Notes: generated by a model from the sequence alone, not told the origin. A stretch of 28,832 bases of DNA from Pseudomonadota bacterium (GCA_021779635.1 JAJYAH010000013.1:1-28832), one strand, 5' to 3'. Counted from the stretch's first letter, positions 1-7,969 are shown. Translations and numbers: made by a program.

Positions 1-1
1 G

Positions 2-547
2 CAGATGTACATCGTGCAGTTTCAGGACCCGGCGCGAGGCGCCGACAAGATATTCAACAGCCGGGTCGAGCAGACCTTCGACGCCTTTATGCGCAAGCCG
101 GTGCCGCGCAGCGACACCGCGCCGGCAGAAGCGCCGATCGCCGGGGTCGGCGCCTCGGCCAGGCTCAATCTGGCGTTTCCGCAAATGATTGCCGGTTACG
201 ATGCCAGGCACGATCCGCGGACGCCGATCCTGTCGCCGGAGGAGAAGAAGGTCTTTGTCGATACCTTTGCCAAGACCGGCTTTACCGGCGGCATCAACTG
301 GTATCGCAACATTTCGCGCAACTGGCAGCGCTCGGCGGAGATCGACCATACGGTGCGGGTGCCGTCGCTGATGATTATGGCTGAAAACGATCAGGTGCTG
401 CCGCCGTCGGCGGCCGACGGCATGGAGAAGATCGTCCCCGACCTTGAAAAATATCTGATCCGCGGCAGCGGTCATTGGACGCAGCAGGAAAAGCCGGAAG
501 AGGTCAGCGCCAAGCTGATTGAATGGCGCAGAAGGCGGTTCGGGTAA
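2..547 (+). CDS. Epoxide-hydrolase-like alpha/beta hydrolase, C-terminal part
   Basis: The open frame runs in from before the window, so only the last 181 or so residues are visible and the internal Met at base 5 need not be the start. The segment TGGINWYRNISRNWQ matches the lid region of soluble epoxide hydrolases, where a Tyr polarises the epoxide. MIMAENDQVLPP carries the likely charge-relay Asp, and GSGHWTQQEKPEEV carries the catalytic His of that family. The nucleophile-Asp half lies outside the window. Family knowledge predicts cytosolic hydrolysis of an epoxide to a diol; the substrate cannot be read from the sequence. It is followed by a repeat-rich gap and then a P450 fusion gene. 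A P450 and an epoxide hydrolase side by side could act on one substrate, but that is inference. A fluoroacetate/haloalkane-type hydrolase is a less likely alternative. Confidence 0.82.
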   Translation, partial: QMYIVQFQDPARGADKIFNSRVEQTFDAFMRKPVPRSDTAPAEAPIAGVGASARLNLAFPQMIAGYDARHDPRTPILSPEEKKVFVDTFAKTGFTGGINWYRNISRNWQRSAEIDHTVRVPSLMIMAENDQVLPPSAADGMEKIVPDLEKYLIRGSGHWTQQEKPEEVSAKLIEWRRRRFG

Positions 548-747
548 ACGTCATCCCGGGATGAGCGCAATTGCGCTCACCCTGGAGGTGCGAGCCCGAT
601 CGGGCGAGCCTCGAAGAATGAGAGATGCAATGCAAGCGTCTCATCCTTCGAGACGCGCCGGAGCGCGCTCCTCCAGCGATAACGGCAAAGCCATTACGCG
701 GGGATGAACAGCTGTTTTGCGCTGAGATAGCAGGAGACGATTACGCG
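548..747. repeat. Intergenic palindrome cluster before the P450 fusion gene
   Basis: This 200-base gap holds a perfect 18-bp palindrome TGAGCGCAATTGCGCTCA at 562-579 and a 12-bp palindrome GCCCGATCGGGC at 594-605. It also holds a hairpin with 14-base arms and one mismatch (610-623 with 639-652). The right arm continues as ATCCTTCGAGACGCG and then GCGCTCCTC, a dispersed element I recognise from Bradyrhizobium/Rhodopseudomonas genomes. A shorter relative lies near 7970-8012. No gene is apparent. It may fold in RNA and limit read-through into the next gene, but no T-run follows it. Confidence 0.6.
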
Positions 748-3700
748 ATGGCGTCCACGAACAAATTAAGCCCGATCCCGCACCCGCCGACCAGGCCGGT
801 GGTCGGCAACATGCTGTCGCTGGATTCCACCGCGCCGGTGCAAAATCTGGCACGGCTGGCCAAGGAACTGGGGCCGATTTTCTGGCTGGACATGATGGGT
901 GCGCCGCTTGTCGTCGTCTCCGGGCATGATCTCGTCGACGAACTCAGCGACGAGAAGCGTTTCGACAAGGCGGTGCGCGGACCACTGCGCCGGGTGCGTG
1001 CGGTCGCCGGCGACGGCCTCTTCACCGCCGACACGACCGAGCCGAATTGGAGCAAGGCGCACAACATCCTGATGCAGCCGTTCGGCAACCGCGCGATGCA
1101 GTCCTATCACCCGAGCATGGTCGATATTGCCGAGCAGCTTGTGAAGAAATGGGAGCGGCTGAATGGCGACGAGGAGATCGACGTCGTTCACGACATGACC
1201 GCGCTGACGCTCGACACCATCGGGCTGTGCGGATTCGACTATCGTTTCAATTCGTTCTACCGGCGCGATTACCATCCCTTCGTCGAATCTCTGGTGCGCT
1301 CGCTCGAGACCATCATGATGATCCGCGGCCTGCCGATGGAAAATCTGTGGATGCATAAACGGCGGCGCGATCTGGCCGGCGACGTCGCCTTCATGAACAA
1401 GATGGTCGACGAGATCGTGGCCGAGCGCCGCAAGAACGCCGAGGCCGCCGAGGGCAAAAAGGACATGCTCGGCGCCATGATGACCGGCGTCGACCGCGTC
1501 ACCGGCGAACAACTCGACGACGTCAACATCCGCTACCAGATCAACACCTTCCTGATCGCGGGGCATGAGACCACCAGCGGCCTGTTGTCATGCGCGCTCT
1601 ATGCGCTGCTCAAGAATCCCGACGTGCTCAAAAAGGCGTATGAGGAGGTCGACCGGGTGCTCGGCCCCGACATCGACGCCAAGCCGACCTATCAGCAGGT
1701 CACGCAACTCACCTACATCACGCAAATCCTGAAGGAAGCCCTGCGGCTGTGGCCTCCGGCGCCGGCCTATGGCATCTCGCCGCTGAGCGACGAGACCATC
1801 GGCGGCAAATACAAGCTGAAGAAGAACACCTTCATCACCGTGCTGGTGCTGGCGCTGCATCGCGATCCCGGCGTTTGGGGCCCGAATCCGGATGCGTTCG
1901 ATCCGGAAAATTTCAGTCGCGAGGCCGAGGCGGCGCGCCCAGTCAACGCCTGGAAGCCGTTCGGCAACGGCCAGCGCGCCTGCATCGGCCGTGGTTTTGC
2001 CATGCACGAAGCGGCGCTGGCGATCGGCATGATCCTGCAACGCTTCAAATTGATCGACAACCACCGTTACCAGATGGTGCTGAAGGAAACGCTGACCATC
2101 AAGCCTGACGGCCTCAAGATCAAGGTGCGTCCGCGCGCCGACCAGGATCGCGGGGCCTATGCGGGCCGCACCGCGAGCACGGTGGCTGCGTCGGCCGCCG
2201 CGCTGGCGCCGCGGACGCGGACCCGCCCCGCTCACAACACACCGCTACTGGTGCTTTACGGATCGAATCTCGGCACGGCCGAGGAACTTGCGACCCGCGT
2301 CGCTGATCTCGCCGAGGTCAATGGTTTTGCCACCCGGCTCGCGCCGCTCGATGACTTCGTCGGCAAGCTGCCGGAGCAGGGTGGCGTGCTGATCTTTTGC
2401 GCGTCGTACAATGGCGCCCCGCCGGACAATGCCACGCAGTTCGTCAAATGGCTCGGCAGCGACCTGCCGAAGGATGCGTTCGCCAAGGTCCGTTACGCGG
2501 TGTTCGGCTGCGGCAACAGCGACTGGGTCGCGACCTATCAGTCGATCCCGCGCTTCATCGACGATCAATTGATGGCGCATGGCGCCAGCAATGCCTATGT
2601 GCGCGGCGAGGGCGATGCGCGCGACGATCTCGATGGCCAGTTCGAATCCTGGTTCGCAAAATTGCGGCCGCTGGCCGTCAAGCAGTTCGGCCTCGACACC
2701 AATTTCGATCGCAGTGCCGACGACGAGCCGCTTTACAAGATCGAGCCGGTCGCGCCGGCTGCGATCAATGCGGCCGTCGCCCTCGGCGGCGCGGCGCCGA
2801 TGAAGGTGCTGGTCAACACCGAACTGCAAAACAGGAACGGCCCCAATGCCTCGGACCGGTCGACCCGGCACATCGAGGTGCAGCTGCCTTCCGGCACCAG
2901 CTACCGGGTCGGCGATCACCTCAGCGTCGTGCCGCGCAACGATCCGGCACTGGTGGATTCGGTGGCTCGCCGTTTCGGATTCCTGCCGGCCGATCAGATC
3001 CGGTTGCAGGTCGCCGAAGGCCGCCGCGCGCAGTTACCGGTTGGGGATCCTGTTTCGGTGGGGCGTTTGCTGAGCGAGTTTGTGGAATTGCAGCAGGTCG
3101 CTACCCGCAAGCAGATTCAGATCATGTCGGAAAATACCCGTTGTCCGGTGACCAAGCCGAAACTGTTGGCCTATATCGGCGACGATGCCGCCGCGACCGA
3201 GCATTATCGCTCGGAAATTCTCGGCAAGCGCAAATCGGTGTTCGACCTTTTGGAGGAATATCCAGCCTGCGAATTGCCGTTCCACGCCTATCTTGAAATG
3301 CTGTCGCTGTTGGCGCCGCGTTATTATTCGATCTCGTCGTCACCGTCGGACGATCCGTCCCGGTGCAGCGTCACCGTCGCCGTGGTCGCAGGCGCCGCCA
3401 GCTCGGGACGCGGCATCTACAAAGGGATCTGCTCGAATTACCTGGCCGGCCGCCGCGCCGGCGAGACGATCCACGCAACGGTTCGCGAGACCAAGGCCGG
3501 CTTCCGGCTGCCCGATGATCCTTCGGTGCCGATCATCATGATCGGACCCGGAACAGGTCTGGCGCCGTTCCGCGGCTTCCTGCAGGAGCGAGCCGCGCGC
3601 AAGGCCAGGGGTGCTGGGCTCGGCCCGGCGATGCTGTTTTTCGGCTGCCGTCATCCCGATCAGGATTATCTCTATGCCGACGAGCTCAAGGCCTTTGCGG

Positions 3701-3987
3701 CCGACGGGATCACCGAACTCTACACCGCGTTCTCGCGCGCCGAAGGTCCCAAGACCTATGTGCAGAACCTGGTCGCGGCGCAGCAGGATCGGGTCTGGAG
3801 CCTGATCGAAAGCGGCGCGATCATTTATGTCTGTGGCGACGGCGGCAAGATGGAGCCAGACGTCAAGGCAGCACTTGTTGCGATCTATCGCGAACGCAAG
3901 GCGGCAGATGCGGATGCGGCGCTGCGCTGGATCGACGATCTCGGCACCAAGAACCGCTACGTGCTCGACGTCTGGGCCGGAGGATAG
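748..3987 (+). CDS. Self-sufficient cytochrome P450 / NADPH-P450 reductase (CYP102 family)
   Basis: This 1079-residue fusion aligns along its length with P450 BM3 (CYP102A1, about 1048 residues). The heme domain (about 1-455) has the I-helix AGHETT (271-276), the ExxR pair E330/R333 and the heme loop FGNGQRACIG with ligand C412. F92 sits in DGLFT at the position of BM3 F87. An Ala/Thr-rich linker leads to an FMN flavodoxin domain (about 498-640, LYGSNLGTAEE). FAD and NADPH domains follow, with RYYSISSS (858-865), GPGTG (933-937), CGDGG and a terminal Trp1076. It would hydroxylate or epoxidise fatty-acid-like substrates in the cytosol using NADPH and O2. BM3 Arg47 and Tyr51, which hold the fatty-acid carboxylate, align with Ala and Val. 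The ATG at 748 is chosen because CAGGAGA lies at 731-737 and homology begins there; an in-frame upstream Met at 625 lies in repeat sequence. Confidence 0.97.
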   Translation: MASTNKLSPIPHPPTRPVVGNMLSLDSTAPVQNLARLAKELGPIFWLDMMGAPLVVVSGHDLVDELSDEKRFDKAVRGPLRRVRAVAGDGLFTADTTEPNWSKAHNILMQPFGNRAMQSYHPSMVDIAEQLVKKWERLNGDEEIDVVHDMTALTLDTIGLCGFDYRFNSFYRRDYHPFVESLVRSLETIMMIRGLPMENLWMHKRRRDLAGDVAFMNKMVDEIVAERRKNAEAAEGKKDMLGAMMTGVDRVTGEQLDDVNIRYQINTFLIAGHETTSGLLSCALYALLKNPDVLKKAYEEVDRVLGPDIDAKPTYQQVTQLTYITQILKEALRLWPPAPAYGISPLSDETIGGKYKLKKNTFITVLVLALHRDPGVWGPNPDAFDPENFSREAEAARPVNAWKPFGNGQRACIGRGFAMHEAALAIGMILQRFKLIDNHRYQMVLKETLTIKPDGLKIKVRPRADQDRGAYAGRTASTVAASAAALAPRTRTRPAHNTPLLVLYGSNLGTAEELATRVADLAEVNGFATRLAPLDDFVGKLPEQGGVLIFCASYNGAPPDNATQFVKWLGSDLPKDAFAKVRYAVFGCGNSDWVATYQSIPRFIDDQLMAHGASNAYVRGEGDARDDLDGQFESWFAKLRPLAVKQFGLDTNFDRSADDEPLYKIEPVAPAAINAAVALGGAAPMKVLVNTELQNRNGPNASDRSTRHIEVQLPSGTSYRVGDHLSVVPRNDPALVDSVARRFGFLPADQIRLQVAEGRRAQLPVGDPVSVGRLLSEFVELQQVATRKQIQIMSENTRCPVTKPKLLAYIGDDAAATEHYRSEILGKRKSVFDLLEEYPACELPFHAYLEMLSLLAPRYYSISSSPSDDPSRCSVTVAVVAGAASSGRGIYKGICSNYLAGRRAGETIHATVRETKAGFRLPDDPSVPIIMIGPGTGLAPFRGFLQERAARKARGAGLGPAMLFFGCRHPDQDYLYADELKAFAADGITELYTAFSRAEGPKTYVQNLVAAQQDRVWSLIESGAIIYVCGDGGKMEPDVKAALVAIYRERKAADADAALRWIDDLGTKNRYVLDVWAGG

Positions 3988-4007
3988 GACAGCCCCCACC
4001 GCAGGTC

Positions 4008-4027
4008 GTCCCCGCGCAGGCGGGGAC
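4008..4027. repeat. GTCCCCGC/GCGGGGAC hairpin repeat between convergent genes
   Basis: An 8-bp perfect stem (GTCCCCGC 4008-4015, GCGGGGAC 4020-4027) encloses the loop GCAG. This matches the core of a dispersed palindrome common between genes of Bradyrhizobium and relatives (inference from memory). It lies between the convergent stop codons of the P450 fusion and the minus-strand hydrolase, so it could help end transcription both ways, although no clear T-run follows. Confidence 0.5.
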
Positions 4028-4049
4028 CCATACGCGGTGTGGTCTCGTT

Positions 4050-4964
4050 TTAAAGAGCGGCAGCCGCGTGGGCATGCTCGTCGATAGAATCGATGATCTC
4101 GGGCCACATCGGGATCGGCAGCGCGTGGCCCATGCCCTCGATCATCAGAAGCCTGGCGCCGGGAATCGAGGCGGCGGTGTCCTTGCCGCCCTCCGGAGGC
4201 ACCAGCGGATCGACGGTGCCATGAATGACCAGGGTCGGCGCCTTGACCGATGCCAGCCGCTCCTTGCGGCTGCCGGATGCGAGGACGGCGCGGAGCTGCC
4301 GCGCGATGCCGGCCGGGCTCAGTCCGCGCTCGAAGGTGCGTTCGGCGCGTGAGCGATCGAGCGCTTCGTCCTGCGGGAAGCTGCCGACGCGCAGCACCTT
4401 CCAGGTCTGCGCAAAGCGCACGAAATATTCTTCCCTGGTCTTCGGCGGCGGCGCCATCAGCACGGCGGTGGCCTCCCGGGTCGGCGGCGGCAGTTTTGGA
4501 TTGCCGGTTGTCGACATGATCGATGTGAGCGAGCGTACCCGCTGCGGAAACGAGATCGCCGCTTCCTGGGCAATCATGCCGCCCATCGACGCACCGACCA
4601 GATGCGCCGAGGTGATGCCGAGCGCATCCATCAATCCGATCGCGTCCAGCGCCATGTCGTGCAGCCGGTAGGGTGCGGCGACCGGGATTTTCAGGAACCG
4701 AAGCTTGAGCAGTTCGACAGGGCCGAGGCGCTTTCCGCCGGTCAGTTTGCTGGACTGGCCGATGTCGCGATTGTCGAACCGGATGACGCGAAAGCCGCGG
4801 GCGGCCAACTGCCGGCAGAAATCGTCATCCCAATGGATCATCTGGGCGCCCAGCCCCATGATCAGCAGCATCGGCTCGGCGTCGGCGTTGCCGAAGATTT
4901 CGTAACAAAGGTCGATGCCGTTGGCGCGGGCGAACTGCGGAGGCTGGTGGGCGAGTGAGTTCAC
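4050..4964 (-). CDS. Alpha/beta-fold hydrolase
   Basis: This is a 304-residue single-domain alpha/beta hydrolase. The nucleophile elbow is GASMGG with Ser126, the acid is Asp252 in HGTVDPLVP, and the base is His280 in GMGHALP. The oxyanion region is MGLGAQMIHW. There is no signal peptide, so it is probably cytosolic. The fold and the RFDNRDIGQS segment resemble the aclacinomycin-methylesterase/proline-iminopeptidase-like branch, but the sequence does not reveal a substrate. It is convergent with the P450 fusion gene and divergent from the PHA genes, with 181 bases between it and the next plus-strand gene. It therefore seems to be transcribed alone. The residues needed for a working triad are all present. 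The alternative readings are esterase, lactonase or other ester/amide hydrolase. Confidence 0.9.
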   Translation of the reverse strand: MNSLAHQPPQFARANGIDLCYEIFGNADAEPMLLIMGLGAQMIHWDDDFCRQLAARGFRVIRFDNRDIGQSSKLTGGKRLGPVELLKLRFLKIPVAAPYRLHDMALDAIGLMDALGITSAHLVGASMGGMIAQEAAISFPQRVRSLTSIMSTTGNPKLPPPTREATAVLMAPPPKTREEYFVRFAQTWKVLRVGSFPQDEALDRSRAERTFERGLSPAGIARQLRAVLASGSRKERLASVKAPTLVIHGTVDPLVPPEGGKDTAASIPGARLLMIEGMGHALPIPMWPEIIDSIDEHAHAAAAL

Positions 4965-5145
4965 CGGGCTGTTCCTTCGGAAATGGCATTTCGATGAGGA
5001 ATCTATGACACGGTTTCGCGTGGCGCAGAAGGCTTGCCGGCGACCGGAAAGCCGACAAATCGAGACCTAATGTTGACCGGCCAGTCGCAACAGTGTGGTA
5101 TGACCAAAACAGGCGAAGCAATCGCGGTCAGGTTGGAGGACGCCA

Positions 5146-5532
5146 ATGGCAGACAAGAGCAACGATCCGGTCGCGATCTGGCAAAACATGATCGGCGAGA
5201 TGGAGAAGGGATTCAATGCCTTCGCCAACCAGGCGATGGCGTCGCCGGAATTCAGCAAGGCCGTCAATCAGGTCGGCGGCGTAACCGCAGGCGCGCAAAA
5301 GCAGCTCGGCGATCTGATGGAGAAATATCTCGTCAACATGAATCTGCCGAGCCGGGCGCAAATGGTCGGCATGGCCGAGCGGCTGCAGTCGATCGAAGGG
5401 CAGTTGAACGAGATCAAGGCGTTGCTGCAGCAGGTCCATAACAATTCCGGCGCGCCGGAAGGCGGATACGCCGCCGCACCCAGGCCGCCGCGGACAAAAC
5501 GTCCGCCGGGCGCGGGGGGAGCGCAAAAATGA
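5146..5532 (+). CDS. Short PhaE/PhaR-like PHA synthase subunit
   Basis: This 128-residue, mostly helical protein is the first gene of a coupled trio. Residues about 60-100 contain YLVNMNLPSRAQMVGMAERL followed by a short heptad-like helix ending KALLQQ. That pattern resembles the C-terminal part of the PhaE subunit of class III PHA synthases (an LPTR-like segment followed by a coiled coil), which binds and activates PhaC. The tail is Pro/Arg/Gly-rich and probably disordered. It is much shorter than PhaE as I know it (about 350 residues) and also shorter than class IV PhaR (about 200). The start is supported by GGAGG in TTGGAGGACGCC just upstream. Its stop overlaps the start of phaC by ATGA, which fits subunits made in step. 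A generic phasin-like protein is the main alternative. Confidence 0.72.
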   Translation: MADKSNDPVAIWQNMIGEMEKGFNAFANQAMASPEFSKAVNQVGGVTAGAQKQLGDLMEKYLVNMNLPSRAQMVGMAERLQSIEGQLNEIKALLQQVHNNSGAPEGGYAAAPRPPRTKRPPGAGGAQK

Positions 5533-6611
5533 ATACCGCGGCGCCGCTCGATCTGGCGTCGATTCCGGACCGGATCCAGTCCGAGGTGCAACGCGCGATC
5601 CAGCGCAGCATCAAGGGCGTCGAATATTTCGCCTCGTCGGGCCCGTCGCTCGGATCGACGCCGAAGGATATCCTGCACGTCCGCGGCACGCTCAATCTGT
5701 ATCACTACCGGCCGCTGTCGGACGAGATCTACCGCGTGCCGATCCTGATCGTGATGGCGACCACCAACCGCGGCTACATCCTCGACATGGTGCCAGGCCA
5801 AAGTTTCATCGAGTTCCTGCTCAGGCGCGGCTACGACGTCTACATGATGGACTGGACCGCGCCGAAGCCGGAAGAGAAATCGCTGCGGATGGAGGACTAC
5901 GTCCTCGATTTCATCCCCGATTGCGTTCGCCGCGTGCAGCGCGATTCCGGCGAGACCGACGTCACGGTGATCGGCTATTGTTTCGGCGGCGTATTGTCGC
6001 TGCTGTACGGCTCGATCTTCGCCGAAGGGCCGATGAAGAATCTGATCTGCTTCACCACCCCGATCGATTTCCGCGAGATGAAGCTGTTCCAGAATTTTGC
6101 CGACCGGCGCTATTTCGACGTCGACCGGCTGATCGACAGCGTCGGCAACGTGCCGCCCGAGATGATTCTCTCCTCATTTGAGATGTTGCGGCCGGCCTCG
6201 CGCGCCGCGAGCCAGGTGCAGCTATGGGACAACATTTGGAATGACGAGTATGTCAAATCGTACCGCATGTTCGATCGCTGGGCGACCGATACGCTGCCCC
6301 TGGCCGGCGAGTATTTCCGCCAGATCACCCGGGACCTGATGTGGGACAACAAGCTCTACAACGACGCGATGTCGGTCGGCGGGCGGCCTGCGGATATTTC
6401 CAGGATCACGGTTCCGATCCTGCACGCGGTTGCCGAGCACGATCACATCGTTCCCTACGACGCCGCCAAGCCGCTGATTCAAAAGATCGGCTCCTCCGAC
6501 AAGGAAGAGGTGATGCTGAAGGGCGGCCATGTCAGCCTTGTCGCCGGCGCCAACGCCATCAAGCGGCTGTGGCCGAAACTGGATTCCTGGCTGGGTGAGA
6601 GATCGATATGA
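5529..6611 (+). CDS. phaC: Class III poly(3-hydroxyalkanoate) synthase catalytic subunit PhaC
   Basis: The protein has 360 residues, close to the roughly 355 of class III PhaC and well below the roughly 560-590 of class I. The lipase-like box is GYCFGG with nucleophile Cys151. Asp305 in AEHDHIVP and His334 in KGGHVSLV complete the Cys-Asp-His triad, each within two or three positions of the Allochromatium vinosum residues as I recall them (C149, D302, H331). MDWTAPKPEE is also a typical PhaC segment. The enzyme polymerises (R)-3-hydroxyacyl-CoA into carbon-storage granules and normally needs a PhaE or PhaR partner. The short gene directly upstream, overlapping by ATGA, is the obvious candidate. 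A GNAT acetyltransferase gene overlaps its 3' end in the same way, and a phasin gene follows. Confidence 0.93.
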   Translation: MNTAAPLDLASIPDRIQSEVQRAIQRSIKGVEYFASSGPSLGSTPKDILHVRGTLNLYHYRPLSDEIYRVPILIVMATTNRGYILDMVPGQSFIEFLLRRGYDVYMMDWTAPKPEEKSLRMEDYVLDFIPDCVRRVQRDSGETDVTVIGYCFGGVLSLLYGSIFAEGPMKNLICFTTPIDFREMKLFQNFADRRYFDVDRLIDSVGNVPPEMILSSFEMLRPASRAASQVQLWDNIWNDEYVKSYRMFDRWATDTLPLAGEYFRQITRDLMWDNKLYNDAMSVGGRPADISRITVPILHAVAEHDHIVPYDAAKPLIQKIGSSDKEEVMLKGGHVSLVAGANAIKRLWPKLDSWLGERSI

Positions 6612-7204
6612 GCAGCGAAGCACGTTCCTACCCACGCCGTGTGACCACCGAGGCCGGCGAGATTGAATTCCGGTTGATGTCGCCGGCCGATGAAGCCGCC
6701 GTGCTCGATTTTGCGCGAAAACTCCCGGTGCATGATCTGTTGTTCCTGCCGCGCGACATCAGCGAGCCGAAGGTGCTGGCCGCCTGGATCAAGGAGATCG
6801 AGCGCGGCGCGATCACCAGCCTGCTCGCGGTGAAGGCGGGCAGGGTGGTGGGATGCGGAACGCTGGTGCGCGATCCGCTGTCGTGGTCGCCGCATGTCGG
6901 CGAAATCCGCAACGTGGTCGCCACGGATGTGCGCGGCCAGGGGGTCGGACGGGCGCTGTCGCAGGAGATCTTTGCCCTGGCCCTGGGCGCCGGGCTCGAG
7001 AAGCTGGTGGCGCAGATGACGGTCGATCAAACCGGCGCCATCGCCATTTTCGAAGGCCTCGGATTCAAGGCCGAAGCCCTGCTGCGCGACCACGTCAGGG
7101 ACAAGGCCGGCAAGACCCACGATATCGTCGTGCTGGGGCACAATGTCGCGCAGGTCCGGGCCCAGATGGAGGCCTATGGCCTGCCGGATGCCGTGCAGCA
7201 TTGA
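6608..7204 (+). CDS. GNAT-family N-acetyltransferase
   Basis: This is a 198-residue protein with one acetyltransferase domain. The acetyl-CoA phosphate-binding motif is VRGQGVGRAL (R109 to G114), preceded by the beta-strand EIRNVVATDV. GCGTLVRD and the late strand IFEGLGFKAEAL are also typical of the fold. Its ATG overlaps the phaC stop as ATGA, so it is translationally coupled to the PHA synthase genes. The substrate is unknown. It could acetylate a protein, an amino group on a metabolite, or act on acyl-CoA metabolism linked to storage polymer, all inference from position. The C-terminus (about 155-198) extends beyond the compact fold with a helix AQVRAQMEAYGL. No terminator is seen directly after it. 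Confidence 0.88.
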   Translation: MSSEARSYPRRVTTEAGEIEFRLMSPADEAAVLDFARKLPVHDLLFLPRDISEPKVLAAWIKEIERGAITSLLAVKAGRVVGCGTLVRDPLSWSPHVGEIRNVVATDVRGQGVGRALSQEIFALALGAGLEKLVAQMTVDQTGAIAIFEGLGFKAEALLRDHVRDKAGKTHDIVVLGHNVAQVRAQMEAYGLPDAVQH

Positions 7205-7245
7205 GGCACTTTCGAGCGAGGGTCTGAGCCGGTTTATCGGCCAGA

Positions 7246-7310
7246 TTGCGCAACCAGCGAGCAGATCACGAATTCGTGATATCGCATCGCAACATTGATG
7301 TTGCATCGCA
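7246..7310. promoter_or_regulatory. Triple palindrome upstream of the phasin gene
   Basis: Three dyads follow one another. They are TTGCGCAA (7246-7253), the perfect 16-bp ATCACGAATTCGTGAT (7265-7280), and GCAACAT-TG-ATGTTGC (7289-7304). Their centres are 23 and 24 bases apart, roughly two helical turns. The third is overlapped by direct repeats GCATCGCA at 7284-7291 and 7303-7310. The block ends about 86 bases before the phasin start codon. Phasin genes in alphaproteobacteria are often repressed by PhaR through TGC-rich sites, so PhaR binding is a reasonable but untested guess. Confidence 0.5.
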
Positions 7311-7396
7311 CCATCCATTGTGACACAGATGATCTTGCCCCGGGCCAATCCGGACGGGGTGAGCCCATAGCTCAAACCTGAGGATGGAGAAACCCA

Positions 7397-7873
7397 ATGA
7401 CCACCGAGACCAATTCCGTGCTGAACGGCGTCAAGGAAGCTTTCGCGCCCGTCACCGATGCGTTCAAGAACCTCCAGAACATGGAAGTTCCCGAGGCTGC
7501 CCGCGACTTCGTGAAGAAGCAGGCCGAGACCGCCAAGGTGCGTGCCGCCGATCTTTACGCCGGTTCGGAGAAGGCGACTGCCGCGATCGAGACCGCCGTC
7601 GCCGGTTCGGTTAGCGAAGCCGCCAAGATCAGCCGCAACATCCAGCAGGCGATCTACCAGGACGCCGAGGCGTTCTTCGCCGGCATCGATAAGCTGGCAT
7701 CCGCCAAGTCGCTCAATGAAGCGGTTCAGATCCAGTCCGACATGGTCCGTGCGCGTGGCGAAGTGTTGATCTCGCGGGCGAAGTCCACCACCGAATATCT
7801 CGGCAAGCTCGTCGCCGACGGTGCGAAGACCGCCCAGGACAACTTCTCCAAGATCTACACCAAGAGCGCCTGA
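7397..7873 (+). CDS. Phasin (PHA granule-associated protein)
   Basis: The product is a 158-residue, almost wholly helical, Ala/Lys/Glu-rich protein of the alphaproteobacterial phasin family. Recognisable parts are the N-terminal NGVKEAFAPVTDAFKNLQNM, the central AAIETAVAGSVSEAAKISRN and the C-terminal KLVADGAKTAQDNF. There are no membrane segments and no Cys residues. Phasins coat PHA granules, set their size and surface, and can activate the synthase. The position two genes after a class III phaC supports that role. The ribosome site GGATGGAG lies seven bases before the ATG. The 192-base upstream gap with strong palindromes and the intrinsic terminator downstream suggest that it forms its own, probably highly expressed, transcript. 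Confidence 0.93.
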   Translation: MTTETNSVLNGVKEAFAPVTDAFKNLQNMEVPEAARDFVKKQAETAKVRAADLYAGSEKATAAIETAVAGSVSEAAKISRNIQQAIYQDAEAFFAGIDKLASAKSLNEAVQIQSDMVRARGEVLISRAKSTTEYLGKLVADGAKTAQDNFSKIYTKSA

Positions 7874-7907
7874 TCGCGATCGACTGACCTCCGCGGATAA
7901 TAATTCA

Positions 7908-7936
7908 AAGGCCCGCTTGACGCGGGCCTTCTTTTT
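7908..7936 (+). terminator. Rho-independent terminator after the phasin gene
   Basis: A perfect 9-bp stem AAGGCCCGC (7908-7916) and GCGGGCCTT (7922-7930) encloses the loop TTGAC. It is followed by a run of five T at 7932-7936. It lies 35 bases after the phasin stop codon and is the clearest intrinsic terminator in the window. Confidence 0.9.
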
Positions 7937-7969
7937 GACGCGCACTCCAATAAATCGTCGCTGCACCCT

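Noticed and set aside
766..1566. 266-codon open frame antisense to the P450 domain
   Set aside because: It lies wholly within the P450 coding region, has no recognisable domain and shows the composition expected of a GC-rich antisense shadow.
5073..5104. Sigma-70 promoter TTGACC...TATGAC before the PHA genes
   Set aside because: The spacer would be 20 bases, too long for a normal promoter; the true promoter of this operon was not identified.
7314..7340. Sigma-54 promoter (TGACAC...TTGC) before the phasin gene
   Set aside because: The distance between the two elements is three bases too long for a -24/-12 promoter and the -24 element is imperfect.
6479..7966. 495-codon minus-strand frame across phaC, GNAT and phasin
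   Set aside because: Three recognisable plus-strand genes and a plus-strand terminator cover it; the translation has no family features.
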